A stretch of 64,000 nucleotides of DNA from Siphonodentalium dalli (taxonomy: Eukaryota; Mollusca; Scaphopoda; Gadilida; Siphonodentaliidae): assembly GCA_032622095.1 (NCBI GenBank), contig CP136069.1, forward strand, positions 38,290,194 through 38,354,193. The letters are read 5' to 3'. Shown one piece after another: positions 47,319 to 60,360 of this stretch. The notes under the pieces were generated by a model. It was not told where the DNA came from, ran no database searches, and saw only the letters and a list, made by a program, of their open reading frames with translations. Positions within the stretch are counted from its first letter, which is position 1, and the number at the start of each line of letters is the position of its first letter. A program made the translations under genes and the position numbers.

Positions 47319-50300
47319 ACTAGCAGGTTAGCCCGCCACTGGCGGCAATCGTCAGAAACATGACAATTTTTAATATTTTTAATTAATGTTTTTAATTAAT
47401 TTTTTTTAATTAATTATTTAATTGAATTTTTTGTTTTTCAATGAGTTAATTGTGCCTTTTTAATTTTTTAATTGAATTTTATTTTTTAATTTTACCCGAT
47501 TTTTTTTTTCAATGAGTTAATTGTGCCTTTGAATTTACTAGCTTTAAAAAAAAAAAATTTATACATTTTTTAATTTAATTTTATGTTTTTCAATGAGTTA
47601 ATGGTGCCTTTTTAATTTTGTAATTATTTTTTTTTTCAATTTGACCCGATTTGACCTTGAATTGATCTTTTTCAAGGTCAAGGTCAGGTCGGGGTCACAA
47701 TTTAACCCGCCCATGACACTTTCCGTAGGTAGCAAGTTTGAGCTCAATCGGTTCGAGTCTATAAAGGACACACACATATATATCATTTGTAGGTACCCGT
47801 TTCAAGGTGAAGATCACCTTGGGCGGAAAAACTGACCCGATCCCCGTTCCTATGAAGCCCTGAGTACGTAGGAATCACACAACACGCTCATGTCTGGATA
47901 CCGACGCTGACGCCCGTATACAGACGTAATAATCACATTACCACACGGCACAATCGTTTCGACGAGTCTACGACCAATTCCACGATTCTGCGACTTGACA
48001 ATCACGGTGCTACGGCAGTTTAACGATTCTGCGACCAGTCTAATGCGATAAACACGAAAACAACATTGAGAAATGAATAATTCCAGAAATATGGACAGGA
48101 ATGTACCATATATTATATTTCTATTAGGTACGGCGATCTTCGATTCGATAATCTGTAAAGAGTTCATCACTAGATGGTTAGCACAACAATACATACTCTT
48201 TGACATAAATAGACCGGTTGTTTTGGTTTTACTGTGTAAAATTCGTCTTGAGAGTTGAGAAAATATATATAACGTCCTATAAAATTGAGTGGAAACCAAA
48301 TAATATGATCGTACGTGACACGTAACGGGGCAACCTCACGCGGTGCTTCGTCGGATCTAGTTATGCGAAATTTGACCAGATTTGACCTTGAATTTACCGT
48401 TTTGAATGTCAATGTCAGGTCGGGGTTACGAGTTAAGCCGTCCAAAACACTGCCCGGACAAAAGTATCCCTAGCTATCGAATATCGTCGAAATCCGCCAC
48501 TATTACCCGATTTGATCTTGAATCGACCATTTTGAAGATCAAGCATCACACTTTGACCCGTCCAAAACACTTCCCGGACAAACGTACACTTAGGTATCAA
48601 GTTTCGTCGAAATCCGTCCGGAAGTTTTCCCGGCCATCATAGCTAACAGACAAAAGTCACGAACTATACATTAGGTTTTAGCCGGGTACCTGTCTGACGG
48701 GCATGTGGGTGAGACGAAATTTGTTGGCATCCCCATCTACACCAACACCCCCAAAAAATGGTGGAAATCGGCCCAGTGGATACCCAGATACAGTTCAATG
48801 TCATTTAAAATCTCAAGTTCACGCCGCACGGGCATCCGGGTGTGACGAAATTGCTCAGCGCCTGAAACTACCACCACATACCAAATTTGGTGAAAATCGG
48901 CTCAGCGGAGAACTTGAGTTCAAGGTCATTTGAAGGTCAAGGTCAAGATATACCCATGTTAGTCCTCAGGTCAAACTACATACCCGTACCAAGTTTCGTC
49001 AAAATCGGTTAGCCGTTTCCGATTCCATCGCGGAAACACACACACATACATACATACACACACGCACAGACCACAAACTTTCCTCAAATATATAATAGAT
49101 TCTTTATGGAGGTCAAGTTTAAATTGATATCGTACTCCCATGTTTCTGTTCGTCAGATACAGACTCGAGTATGTAGGAGCCTCGATACCGGTATATTTCT
49201 AAAGGATAGCTATAAAAGGCCTCTGAATATTGACATGAGCGCGTACATCGCAACACATATCTAGCAAAATGGCCCTTTAAGTGAGATGTCTTTCAACAGA
49301 GGTCAAGGTCGTTTTATGGTCAAGGTCAAGGTCATATAAGCCCCCCACATCAACTTGACAACAAATTTGGTTGAGGCTTAATTCCAATTTGCCCAACGAA
49401 GGCGACCCATGTTATGATGGACATATAATTTGACTTCCTCGCTGCCACCACTGCTCACAAATGATTTCAAATAATAAGCCGCGTTCCGATGTTGAGTGTG
49501 AATACCTGGCAGCCAGCCAATACTATTCGCGCGACATACAACCGTGAAAAAATCCCCCTTGTTAGGGTAGATTGGTTCAATCATTTATCTCGAAGGAATT
49601 GATAAGCCGCTGATATGTCTGTGAGGCCAAATCGTTGCGAGACGGGAACTTATTGAATATGTTGTCCGCCTATTAGGGGGATTTTTCGCTAAGCAATTTG
49701 TCCGGAGGAAAATTACACGCAGCTAAGGCGGGATCGTTATTACAAAACACCATAAGTAAACATCGGCGCAACACACGATGTCGTGCTATACATTGTTGGA
49801 AAGGGTACATCCTTGGCTATTCAACTGTGGTAATTTGATTCTGAAGCAGGCACGTTTGCTTGTGCTATTTTCGCATATATCTTTTGCGAAAACGGTTATA
49901 AATGCAACCAAGTCTAGTATACTGATGTGAAATCAGTGTTTCCTGCGGAGACCAATTTTTTTCTGGATTCTAGCCCACAACACCAAATGACGCAAATGAC
50001 GTCATGGACCATGTCATGACGTCTTCGCTGATTTTATTCAGCTAACCAACGAAATTGGTCAAACGAAACTAATCTATAGGCCAAAATCATATAGGAATTG
50101 TTCAGAAAAACTAAAGTTGTTAATTTTATAACCATCCCGTTGGTCCACTTCCGATTCTGTGTCACCGTTTCTTTTTGGGATATTATTGTTCCCATGATTC
50201 TATGCGAAAGCGAAGCGGAAGTCACGTGATTTTTAACCCATTTTTCTTGTCCGGATTTTCATCGCGTCGAAATGCTGTTTCATGGTATTGTAAAAATTAA

Positions 50301-50888
50301 TGACGTCATTCACGCCTAAACTTGAAAAGCAACAACTAGTCAGGAGGCTGGTCAGAGAAAATGTTGCCAGAACAATTTTTGCTAAACATTTTTAGTACCA
50401 TATGCCAACAATGTTAATAATGTGCTATGGGATACCCCGATAATTAAAATCATTGTTGGCAATTTTCTAGTTACCTCTGTCAAGGTCAAAGGTCAAGGTC
50501 AAATTAGATATGCCAAATTTGCATAAATTGGACTATGCGGCGCGTTGTGGTTGCTAATAACATAGCCATACGTCTTTGGGTGATTTTTCACAACAAATGT
50601 TCACCTCAGTTCTGTGATTGATGTCCATATTTGCGGGGGTATTTTCGCACTCAATTGACAACGGTCTTTAACTATCAAAGCGATTAACCCCGCAGTGCCG
50701 ATGGCGGTGATTTTGGTGATTGGGAGTGGAGAATGAGTGCTCAGAGCTCGTCCAAAACGCGACAACGACGCGTCCCGTGGTTTTTTACCCTTAGATGGGA
50801 AGTTTGGTCTCGATCGGTGCAGCCGTTTTCGATTCTATAAAGGATATACACACATATATATATACGTAGTTCTCAAATTATATAGGAG
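47319..50888 (+). mobile_element. Composite modular repeat A (U3)
   Basis: Same content as the U2 copy. Confidence 0.5.
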
Positions 50889-51059
50889 ACTAGCAGGTTA
50901 GCCCGCCACTGGCGGCATTCGTCCCATGGCTTTGTTCGAAAAAGCAATTGGAACAGGTTCCGATACACTTGTGCTGCATTTGCAGCCGACATTGCCGTGG
51001 GGATGCCCGTTCCTACACGCGTTTTCGATTCTATGAAGTACCCACATATATACACACAT

Positions 51060-51146
<87 letters not shown>

Positions 51147-52088
51147 CGGAAGTCTCAAATTATATAGTAGACTAGCCGATGAGCCCGACGTTGTCCGGGC
51201 TATTCAAAAACCAAATTTCAAGTCGATAGCTCTACCCGTTTCCGAGATCTGGTCTGCGCATGCGCGAAGCTGGCGTCGCACGGGCTCGGCGACCCGATAT
51301 AATTCGTATCCGGGGCAAGATACATTCAAATACCAAATTTCAAGTCGACAGCTCCATCCGTTTCCGAGATCTGGTCTGCGCATGCGCTAAGCTGGCGTCG
51401 CACGGGCTCGGCGACCCGATCAAATTCGTATCCGGGGCAAGATACATTCACATAGCAAATTTCAAGTCGATAGCTCCATCCGTTTCCGAGATCTCGTCTG
51501 CGCATGCGTGAAGCGGGCGCCGCACGGGCTCGACAATACGACAACGTCCACCGCCTGGTCAAACTACACACACGTACCAAGTTTCGTCCCGATCGGTCGA
51601 GAATCGTAGATTTGTATTAATGACATACATACAGACAGACAGACATACAGACAGACAGAGGTCTTCAACATATATATCAGATATATACGTAGTTCTCAAA
51701 ATATATAGTAGTTTGGAATTATAATTCCAAGAATAAATTTGCAGAACGAGCTATCACGATTCAAACTTTACTTTTTGGAGATCCAAGCTTATCAAATTCC
51801 AATAATGAAGAAATTTATTTTCAAGCCTGTCCAAAACTTTATACAAGAGACACATCCCAGGATAAGAGCATACGGATTTTAATAGCAGATGACTATTGGG
51901 GGGGGGGGGTATACAATAGCAATAATAATTCTGAGTATACATGTACAGGTGACAACTGCAGTCGAAAACACCTCATGAACTTAGCCACTGCATTTTTACC
52001 TTGAAGATGAACAGTATATTTCATCACAACCAGATAGATACTGTCGATTCGTATAATTTTGAACAAGTTGGAAGAGACCAGCAGCAGC

Positions 52089-52134
<46 letters not shown>

Positions 52135-52551
52135 TATACCATTCATACACGTATAAATACCATATATAATTGTTTAATGCCATGTCCATTTTTTTTCACT
52201 TGACTGTTTGGTGAACGGGAGAGAAGTCAAACTGTCTAGTTTGGCATACTAAACACCACGGCTGGAACGCCGCATAAATATCGCTATCAGTTAACCCTGT
52301 TTTTATCCTGAATTATTGTTCGTCTTGGCATGTTTGTTTAAACAAGATTTCTCTCACGACTCAAGCGCCGTAACTCTATCTCTAATTGGTTCGCGCGAGA
52401 TATTGGTCAGAAATTTTAATACGAAAGGGAATGGTTTGTCTGTGTCAAGCAAGCATAATGACCATAGTTGTACGGGTCCGGTGGTGGTGGAGGGGTGGGC
52501 GGTGGTGGGCTCGTTCGGTTCTGAGTTTGTTGCTGCCTGATTTTGAACAGT

Positions 52552-53271
52552 TGTCACGCGAAGTGACACTGGTAACATAATTCGACATTCTGCAAGCTGC
52601 ATCTACATGTATATACAGAGGATAGCTTCTTAGTTCTGCACGGACAGCATTATTTGATGAATATTTTCCAGCACCTAATAAACGTTTGCAACATTTAATA
52701 TGAACTGACTCACACGTTAGGCGATCGTGATTTTTAGATGTTATTTCGACACCCCACAGTTCACTGCCATATATATATAGGATTATTGGTTTGATCCGTT
52801 TATGGAACAGTTTGAGTGGCGTTAACAGGGGGGGGGGGTGATGTATGGTTACACGCATCGAATAGTGATTGCATCGCTTTTAGCCCTTTTGCACTTAAGT
52901 TTGTGATAGCTTTGTGAACTTGTCATTACTAGAAAAGGTTATTCCAAGGTAAGTATATATTCCCTGATATTTTCGAGTTTGGTCTCAGATATATGAAAGG
53001 ATGGAATTATTGTTGTTTGTCTCGCCCGAAAAATCATGCAATTAGTTTTTTCCGTGTTAAGTTCATTCGCATCAGTGTACATTTTCAGATGGTTTAGACA
53101 GTTTTGGAGTCTCGTTGAACTATCAGACAATACAACGAGGTCGTCAGCGAAAGGAATGTGATTGCATTGACTACCCCCGGTCGTCACTGGATCACATGCA
53201 CGATTCGTCAAAGATATTCCTAATGTCATCGATGAATATTTTGAATAAATTCGGTGATAATATATGTATGA
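52552..53271 (-). pseudogene. LINE reverse-transcriptase fragment (U3)
   Basis: Identical to the U2 copy. Confidence 0.85.
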
Positions 53272-53529
53272 GGTGGTGAGGTTGAAAAGGACATTTCAGA
53301 TGTCGATGTGGTGCGGTGGTGGATTACATGGAATTACCTGGTTACTCCTAAAAGGAGGTTGCTCATATGTGGGCGTAAAGAAGAACAAGTAAGTAAGATA
53401 TTCACAGTGTGACAGGAAGTGGAACCTGGGTGAACATTAATTTGCAAGTATGTATCACTGGTTAACCTTTTTACGGCGGGAGCCAAGCTGGTGCAGCATT
53501 AGCGATCCTGTGTCATTATATATATTCAA

Positions 53530-53787
53530 CCTTCCATGGCTGGAGCTTACTGGAATTTTGCCCAAACTATGTGCCAAATCCATTCGTTTATTTATGACAG
53601 TCTTCCGTAGGGAGCCTCGCGTATACAGCAGAATGCACTGGCTTACAATGTCCAGATAAATATTGTTATAGGCCAATATGTATTCTTTTATGCGAGGCTC
53701 CCTATGGGAGACTCGCGTATATCAACGAATGCCTTTGGCACAGCTAGATTTTGCGCAAAATCCCAGTAAGCGGCAGTCATGGAAGGG
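53530..53787. mobile_element. Second TTAA-type MITE (U3)
   Basis: Same as 17939-18196, with TTAA at 53788-53791. Confidence 0.75.
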
Positions 53788-55559
53788 TTAATATATATTG
53801 TTTTGCAGAACGTGCTATTTCAGAAATACCGGTATATATGGTGTTGACTTTCATTAACAAGACCAGGGGCGCCGGAGGATAGGGTGCAGGTGGGGGGGGG
53901 GGGTACAGATATGAAACGAAACATTGCAATTTTGCCATTGCTGATACATTTATATTTGACAAGAATCGTTATTTTATAATTTTATTGAAGATAGCATTTA
54001 AACTCAACTTTGATTATATCGGCTTTTTAAATATAGTTAGGCAGCACCACGCAGGCTCCTTAGTGAATTTGGTTTTCAGTATAAATGCGATATTGACCTT
54101 AAAATGCGGCATCAATTCGTCAATTCTAAAACAATCTCTAATTTCAAACTATCGATTTGAACTAAATAATCATTATCCTTTGTAACAAATGTATGGTTTA
54201 GTATTATAACAAACATGGCCACATTCACAATATGAAAGATAACACATCCTAATTATGTAAAAACAAATAGATGATTTTATTTAGTAAAACCACTTTGTCA
54301 CATAATTAGAACATATCGCTCACATTGTGAGGTTGGTCAGGTGTTGCGAGAGTACGAAATCATACATTCGTTATGGAGGACAATGATTTTTAGAGAGAGA
54401 GAGAGAGGGAGAGAGAGAGATAGAGAGATATCTTTGTTACCTCCACGTATAGGAGAGATCGATATACATGACATATAAATACAGTTGGATTAAAGTGGGC
54501 CCCCCTGGCCAGTGTGGTGGGCCATTATGTACAAGTATGCAGGTTACAAAGACATACACACAGAAGGAGTTTTTCAAACTTTGTGGAACAACAATGCAAC
54601 GTTCAAATTGTTCCCATGCGGTAGATTTATTAAATTACTCAAGGTTATTGCCCAAGTTTGGAAATCAGATATTATTGAGACATCAGTCATCCCCACCCAC
54701 TGAAACGAATACCCCAGAAGGTGCTGACGGATGACATGTCTCACATTTACATTGCAGAAACTCTCAGAAAAAGCGGCCGCTCCACTGGTAAGTAAATTAT
54801 GTTTAATAATTTAGATGGAACATTCTGGGTTAGAGCTAGCTTCGTCATCGCTGGTCGGCCTATATATCGGCATAATGTGTCATCCACCTCACCAACTTAG
54901 CCGCATGAGGTTCATCAATGTTACAACACGAAATCCATATTTCGGAATTTAGTGACTCTGAAGCAAATTTTACATTATTTTGACTGGGATGATGGGGAAA
55001 TTCCCAAATAATTTGAAAGAACGTTTGATTCATCCCTAACTTTTACCCAAAATAAAATAAACACTTTGAAACGTCATGCCGGACACAACATTGGTTCGAA
55101 ATTTAAGAGCAAATATAGGATGAAATTGTTCTGATAGTTTGCTTTGTAACGAACATCTAAAAAAAATCCTGTGGCAGCCATTATTGCCTGTAAAAATCTC
55201 ATAACAATAAGCCCATGCGTGTTCCTATGGCACCAGACGAATAACACGGCGTCAGCGAACTCACCTTTATGGACGGTGTAAACTGTTGTGTAAAGGGACC
55301 CAAAGGCACTCGAAGTGAGTGAGTGTGCAAAATATAAATAAAAGTCTGTAAAAACGTCACTATTATGAAGGACACGAATAAATAAACAAATTTTGTTCTT
55401 ATATAAATTATAAAATGTTATCCAATAATTAACTTTCGCGTGTTGAAATCATTGTAAGGTAAACAAAACTGTTACAGTGATTTGTCAACATGCTAATCGC
55501 GTAGGAAGTTCAAATATTTTATTCCAAATATTATTTTGAGAATATGCTTCAATGCTTAG

Positions 55560-55815
55560 ACAAGCCTTGAAATAGTGTGTCTGTCATTTGCAGAATGAGG
55601 TCCCCAGGGGGTGAATTTAGTGATGCTACCCCGCATAGCGGACTAGCATCACCAAATTCACCCTCTGGGGATCTAATTCTGCTTACACCTGAGCAGAATG
55701 AGGTTCCCAGAGGGTGAATTTGGTGATGCTAGCCCGCTATGCGGGGTAGCATCACTAAATTCACCCTCTGGGGACCTCATTCTGCAAACGACAGACACAC
55801 TATGTCAAGGCTTGT
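55560..55815. repeat. 256-bp double-hairpin palindrome (U4)
   Basis: Appears identical to the U2 copy. Confidence 0.85.
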
Positions 55816-56017
55816 GCTTAGACCTTTTACAATTTTTCATTGCTTGATGACAGTTGTTTTACAAACATTTATAATATTTATTTTATTTTTACGTGAACCC
55901 ACTGCAAATGTATTATGTCCCTTTAAAGAAGATCCGTATGATTTGACTCCATATCCTGAATGTGTGTCTGTTCGAGACAGTCCAATCGTACACCTCTATA
56001 CTGACCGTTTCAGATAA
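55802..56017 (+). CDS. Small ORF with signal-peptide-like N-terminus (U4)
   Basis: 71 codons, identical to the U3 copy. The same caveats apply as for 2021-2236. Confidence 0.25.
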   Translation: MSRLVLRPFTIFHCLMTVVLQTFIIFILFLREPTANVLCPFKEDPYDLTPYPECVSVRDSPIVHLYTDRFR

Positions 56018-56527
56018 GTTTTCATAATTCTCATAACTCTCATATCGTTATTACATTCCCCAATCTGCCAGAAACTGAATTCACATCCACATTTTTAAAA
56101 GCCATCCTATACCGTGCGGTGTGACTAAACACCGCCCGGACCAGCCCGGACCAGCCCGGACCGCCCCTGTGGAGTATAGGGGTGATTTTAGTGGCAATAT
56201 ATGTGCAGGTGTGTCATGGAAACCCACACACGCACGGGCAGGGGTCGCGATCACACAGAAGTGTCGCTATAAACCCTCAGAATATGTTCGCCGCGAATGA
56301 AGCTAACAACCCGGACCGCCCCTGTTGCGTCTATGGGTGATTTTAATGTCCATATATGTGCGCGGGTGTCAATGAAACCCACATACGCACGGAGTGTGGT
56401 CACGGCCAAACAAAAGTGCCGATATTAACCCCTAAACTTGCCGTGTAGTGGCGTGCCTCTTTCTCATTGTGTGTTAATTGACATCGTGGACACCCTGGTG
56501 CACCGTTCTCCTATGGAATCCAGCGCC

Positions 56528-56531
56528 TTAA
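56528..56531. other. Empty TTAA insertion site (U4)
   Basis: Same uninterrupted agcgccTTAAtttatt as in U2. Confidence 0.9.
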
Positions 56532-56546
56532 TTTATTAGCTTCCTG

Positions 56547-57033
56547 TACCATCCCTGGTCAAGTGGTCCATCTAATCTGCTATGATGCTGGTGTCCCTGC
56601 TGAATTGATATGATGCTGGTGTCCCTGCTGAATTGCTATGATGCTGGAAGGCAAACTGATGCCGTTACCGACACAATACCGATATGTTTTCCAATGTTGT
56701 CATTTTCTCGTTGTTTGGCTAATTTGGGAAAAATCCGTGCCTGTATATGAAACAACAAGAGCATATGTATTCAATTCAATTCAATAATGATTGCGTTGGT
56801 GTTTGCAAAACGGCCTGAATAACCATCTTGATTATAGTCGAATTGCAACATATATATAAATATGTTTTTGAATGTGTTCAGATTATCCGAATACCGCGAA
56901 ATTGAAAACTTAAGACAAAATGACGGTACTTTTTCTTAACAGCATCAGTTTTCTTTAACATGCATCACCATAGAAATTCAGCAGGAACCGCCCGCATCAT
57001 AGCACATCAGCAGGACCTCATAACCAGGGTGTA
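56547..57033. mobile_element. Inverted-repeat element with internal minisatellite (U4)
   Basis: Same as the U2 copy with one extra C in gttaccgac. Confidence 0.65.
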
Positions 57034-57400
57034 CAAACACCATCGTCATTTTCACTAGAATCTGTTTCCAGAGGCGATATTTCGTGGGAGAACATGAATC
57101 AGTAATTTATTACGTGGGGGGGGGGGGGCGGAGTTAAACTGCGATTACGCGGATTATAGGTCATTATTGGTTTTGAATTGCACGTGGTCGCCGGTACCAG
57201 GTTTAAGGGGAGACACACGATTTGCATAAATCCAGCAAAAATGGCAAGTGATTTTCAACAAAGAGTTTCTCTGGATTTATCTGGCAAACAATCTCGAGTT
57301 TTTCATATCAGCATCTTCATTGTATATATAATCTGAGCAGTTATCAAGAGACAATAAAAACAACGGAATTTAATACATTTGAGGGGGGTGAAAATATTAT

Positions 57401-57667
57401 TTAATTTTGTTCTCCCTTTCGGTACCAAGAACTGCTAGAATAATTAATAATTTCACACAAAACTGCAATCACCAAATAGCTTATTGCCTTGGCTCCATGA
57501 AAGGAGGCTTCATATCTTTCATAAAGTTGAGTTAGAATTGTAATTGCATAATATAGCATCATACCCCCATATATTACAATGAAGAATAAAGCAGTCACAA
57601 ATATTCCAGCCCAATAGAAAACAGATGTTGATATGCAGTGTGGTCCACTCAAGCAGAGAGTAATCAA
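57401..57667 (-). CDS. Open frame with two hydrophobic segments, unknown (U4)
   Basis: Identical translation to the U2 copy. Confidence 0.25.
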   Translation of the reverse strand: MITLCLSGPHCISTSVFYWAGIFVTALFFIVIYGGMMLYYAITILTQLYERYEASFHGAKAISYLVIAVLCEIINYSSSSWYRKGEQN

Positions 57668-58862
57668 CTTGAATTAGGCCAGAGTTTTAAGAGAAATGGT
57701 GGTCAGCTTTAACTTGATTATGAAAACATGACCCATGCATAGGGGTGGCTTTCCGATAGTGTTTTGTTGTTTCATCAGGATACCAATCATTTAATTGTAC
57801 TACATGTAGATTGCATTCACCATATGCAGTGTCACATATTTATAAACACCCATTTATCCCGATACACATGAACAAATTATGCACAGGTGAAGTGAGAGGC
57901 GTGGATATATGTGGTCTGGTCTGTGCTGAGGTTGGTCTGTGCTGAGGTTATCCAAATAGGAAATCCAGCTGCACCCCATGTGAAGCAGACCGAAATATCC
58001 TAGTCTTAAAATATCATTTGCGCCCCCCCCCCCCCCCCCCGCTGCAATTGAAATTATCCAACTGATGGTCATTTTAGTCCAAACCCATTGACATAAAGTA
58101 GGAACATATTCAACTTTTCGTCGAAAAGCAAACCATTTCACACTAAATACTGGTTGGAGTAGCAACATATCAGATCAAATTTTAACCTAGTTTTGCTGTG
58201 AAATGTTGTGTCAGTTATGCCATTTCCAAAAGATCTTATTTGTTTAACTCTCGAATCCGGTTAAAATTGCTTCCGGAATTAGAATTAAAATTTGTCACGT
58301 GGCAGTCACCTCACATATGGACAAATCTCACATTCGAACATTTCGTTCTGATTAATTATCTGTATTGGCCTCCAGAGCACAACAGTAACAACAAATCGAA
58401 TACAAGTGTTTCATTAATTTTGCCTCCATAATACAAATACTAATAATAGCTAATTATATTAGCACTCGCACCAATCGTACCAAACATCTATTATGTAGTG
58501 GCATTTCTTAAATACAAATTTTCCTCGACCAGTAGCCAACCTCGTTCTAGCCCGATAATCTCTGGAAGGCAATACATATTACGTACCTCAAAACTTATCA
58601 CCATGTAAATACGTTTGTATCGTCATCTTGATTTCATGTGTGTTGCTATATTGTATTGGGAGAGGTGCTTCATAAGTTGTAAGAAATTGCGCCCCAGTCC
58701 CTTTTGTATATTATGCAAATAAAATATGTTTCAAGTCAAGTCATGACATTTCCAAATGTTAAACGATTTAGCCAAAACTCCATGTGTCACCATGTTTATT
58801 TTTGGAATAGAGAGTCAGTTGAATTTCGCGTGTCTTCGGTGTTCTTTCGGCCAGACGAAACG

Positions 58863-58867
<5 letters not shown>

Positions 58868-58949
<82 letters not shown>
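58868..58949 (+). repeat. (TC)n microsatellite (U4)
   Basis: Same locus, clearly the longest allele in the window. Confidence 0.95.
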
Positions 58950-58951
<2 letters not shown>

Positions 58952-60199
58952 ACACACACTCCCCGCCTCTTGCTATCCCTAACACTATCTTCTCCCTGTT
59001 TCCATCCCTAACTCAAACTTAGTTATATATCTCCATTTCTCCTAAAAACATTATACAATCATTTCCCGTTTGATCGATACCCCTCCCTCACTTATTGGGG
59101 AAGGGGCATGTCGCCAAAGAGGAGAATACTTCACATAAGCCCTCGGGCTTGTTGTCTGATCCCCATTTCCATACATTAACTCTTCTATTTTAGCATATTT
59201 GTATCATCTGTATATTATGTTATGTTGGATTTGAAAATAAAAATATGTTTACACCAAACATGGCATTCGTGGCACCAAAACCAGCGTGAAAACGTCTACA
59301 TGCATCATCGAAAGTATCGCATTCTACAATACATATAAATATACAAGTAGGGATATTACATGATGTATTAGAGCAGGAGTGAACATTGAGTGTAATCATT
59401 TCAACACTATGAAGTTTCCAATAATTAGCAATATCTCCAACTCAAATTGCAATTTCATGTTGATATTTTCACCGAGATGTAATTATAAGTAATAATCTCG
59501 GTTCCCTAGTACAGTTACAGTCTAATGCCATCTTACCGATTAACAAACCCTTTATAAATTAGGGCCCTGTGAATCTGCACTTTTCCACAAATGCGAAATC
59601 CGATATTGAATCAGGACTCGGGAGGCAGATGTCAATATGGAAAAGCATCTCGCTGGGGGATAACATCCTATAGTCGCAAGAAAATCGAGATCCATACAAT
59701 TCTTCATGCGCGATATACTCCTCTGTTGTAGAACCGGGGAAAACGCAGTTGTACCAGCACCAGCAGCTCGTCGGAGGACATTACATCATCGACCACTAGC
59801 TCACTCGCTGACTGCGGTGATGATTGATGGTGAGTATCTCCCGATAAACACACACTACCAAATTATACCAATCACTTCAAACCGGGTGGTTCGTGTTGCT
59901 ACAGCTATACAGGTGATGATGCAGATGGATCATAAAATTCCCTGACTGTTGGTTTTTACACAATTATAAAAGCTACGATTTCTTTATATGGTTAATATAA
60001 TAGCTATTCGTTATTGTTACCAGTGGTAGTGTTCATTGTGCAAAAAGTCTCCATTGAACTAGTTATAAAACTCTAGGGCTCGTATTCACCAACTGAGTTT
60101 ATGTACATGCATATAGTCCAGGTAGTTTATACTAGGCGGGGCTCAATGCGGAGCTATATATATGATGGCTGTCGATCGGAGATATATAATTATATTGTA

Positions 60200-60360
60200 T
60201 CTCACGTGACTTACCCGCCTTCTGATTGGCTGATAGCTGTACCCCTATTCCGTGTAGTGTTCGATCGTAAGATGGTCGACACTACACCCGGGCACTTCAC
60301 ACATGTAGTCCACTACACACATGCAGTCCCGGCCATATTACGTTTGTGACGTCACGGCTT
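60200..60360. promoter_or_regulatory. Promoter-like cluster (U4)
   Basis: Same motifs as U2, with the CRE at 60346-60355. Confidence 0.3.

Larger units (their letters stand above)
36743..54536 (+). repeat. Tandem array unit U3 (17,794 bp)
   Basis: Third unit, same order and orientation as U2. It shares agtgCcgatatt (near 38623) with U4 only, where U1 and U2 have agtgTcg. Its remaining differences from U2 are mostly in homopolymer and microsatellite lengths, apart from the 43-bp block. Empty TTAA site at 38734-38737. Confidence 0.95.
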
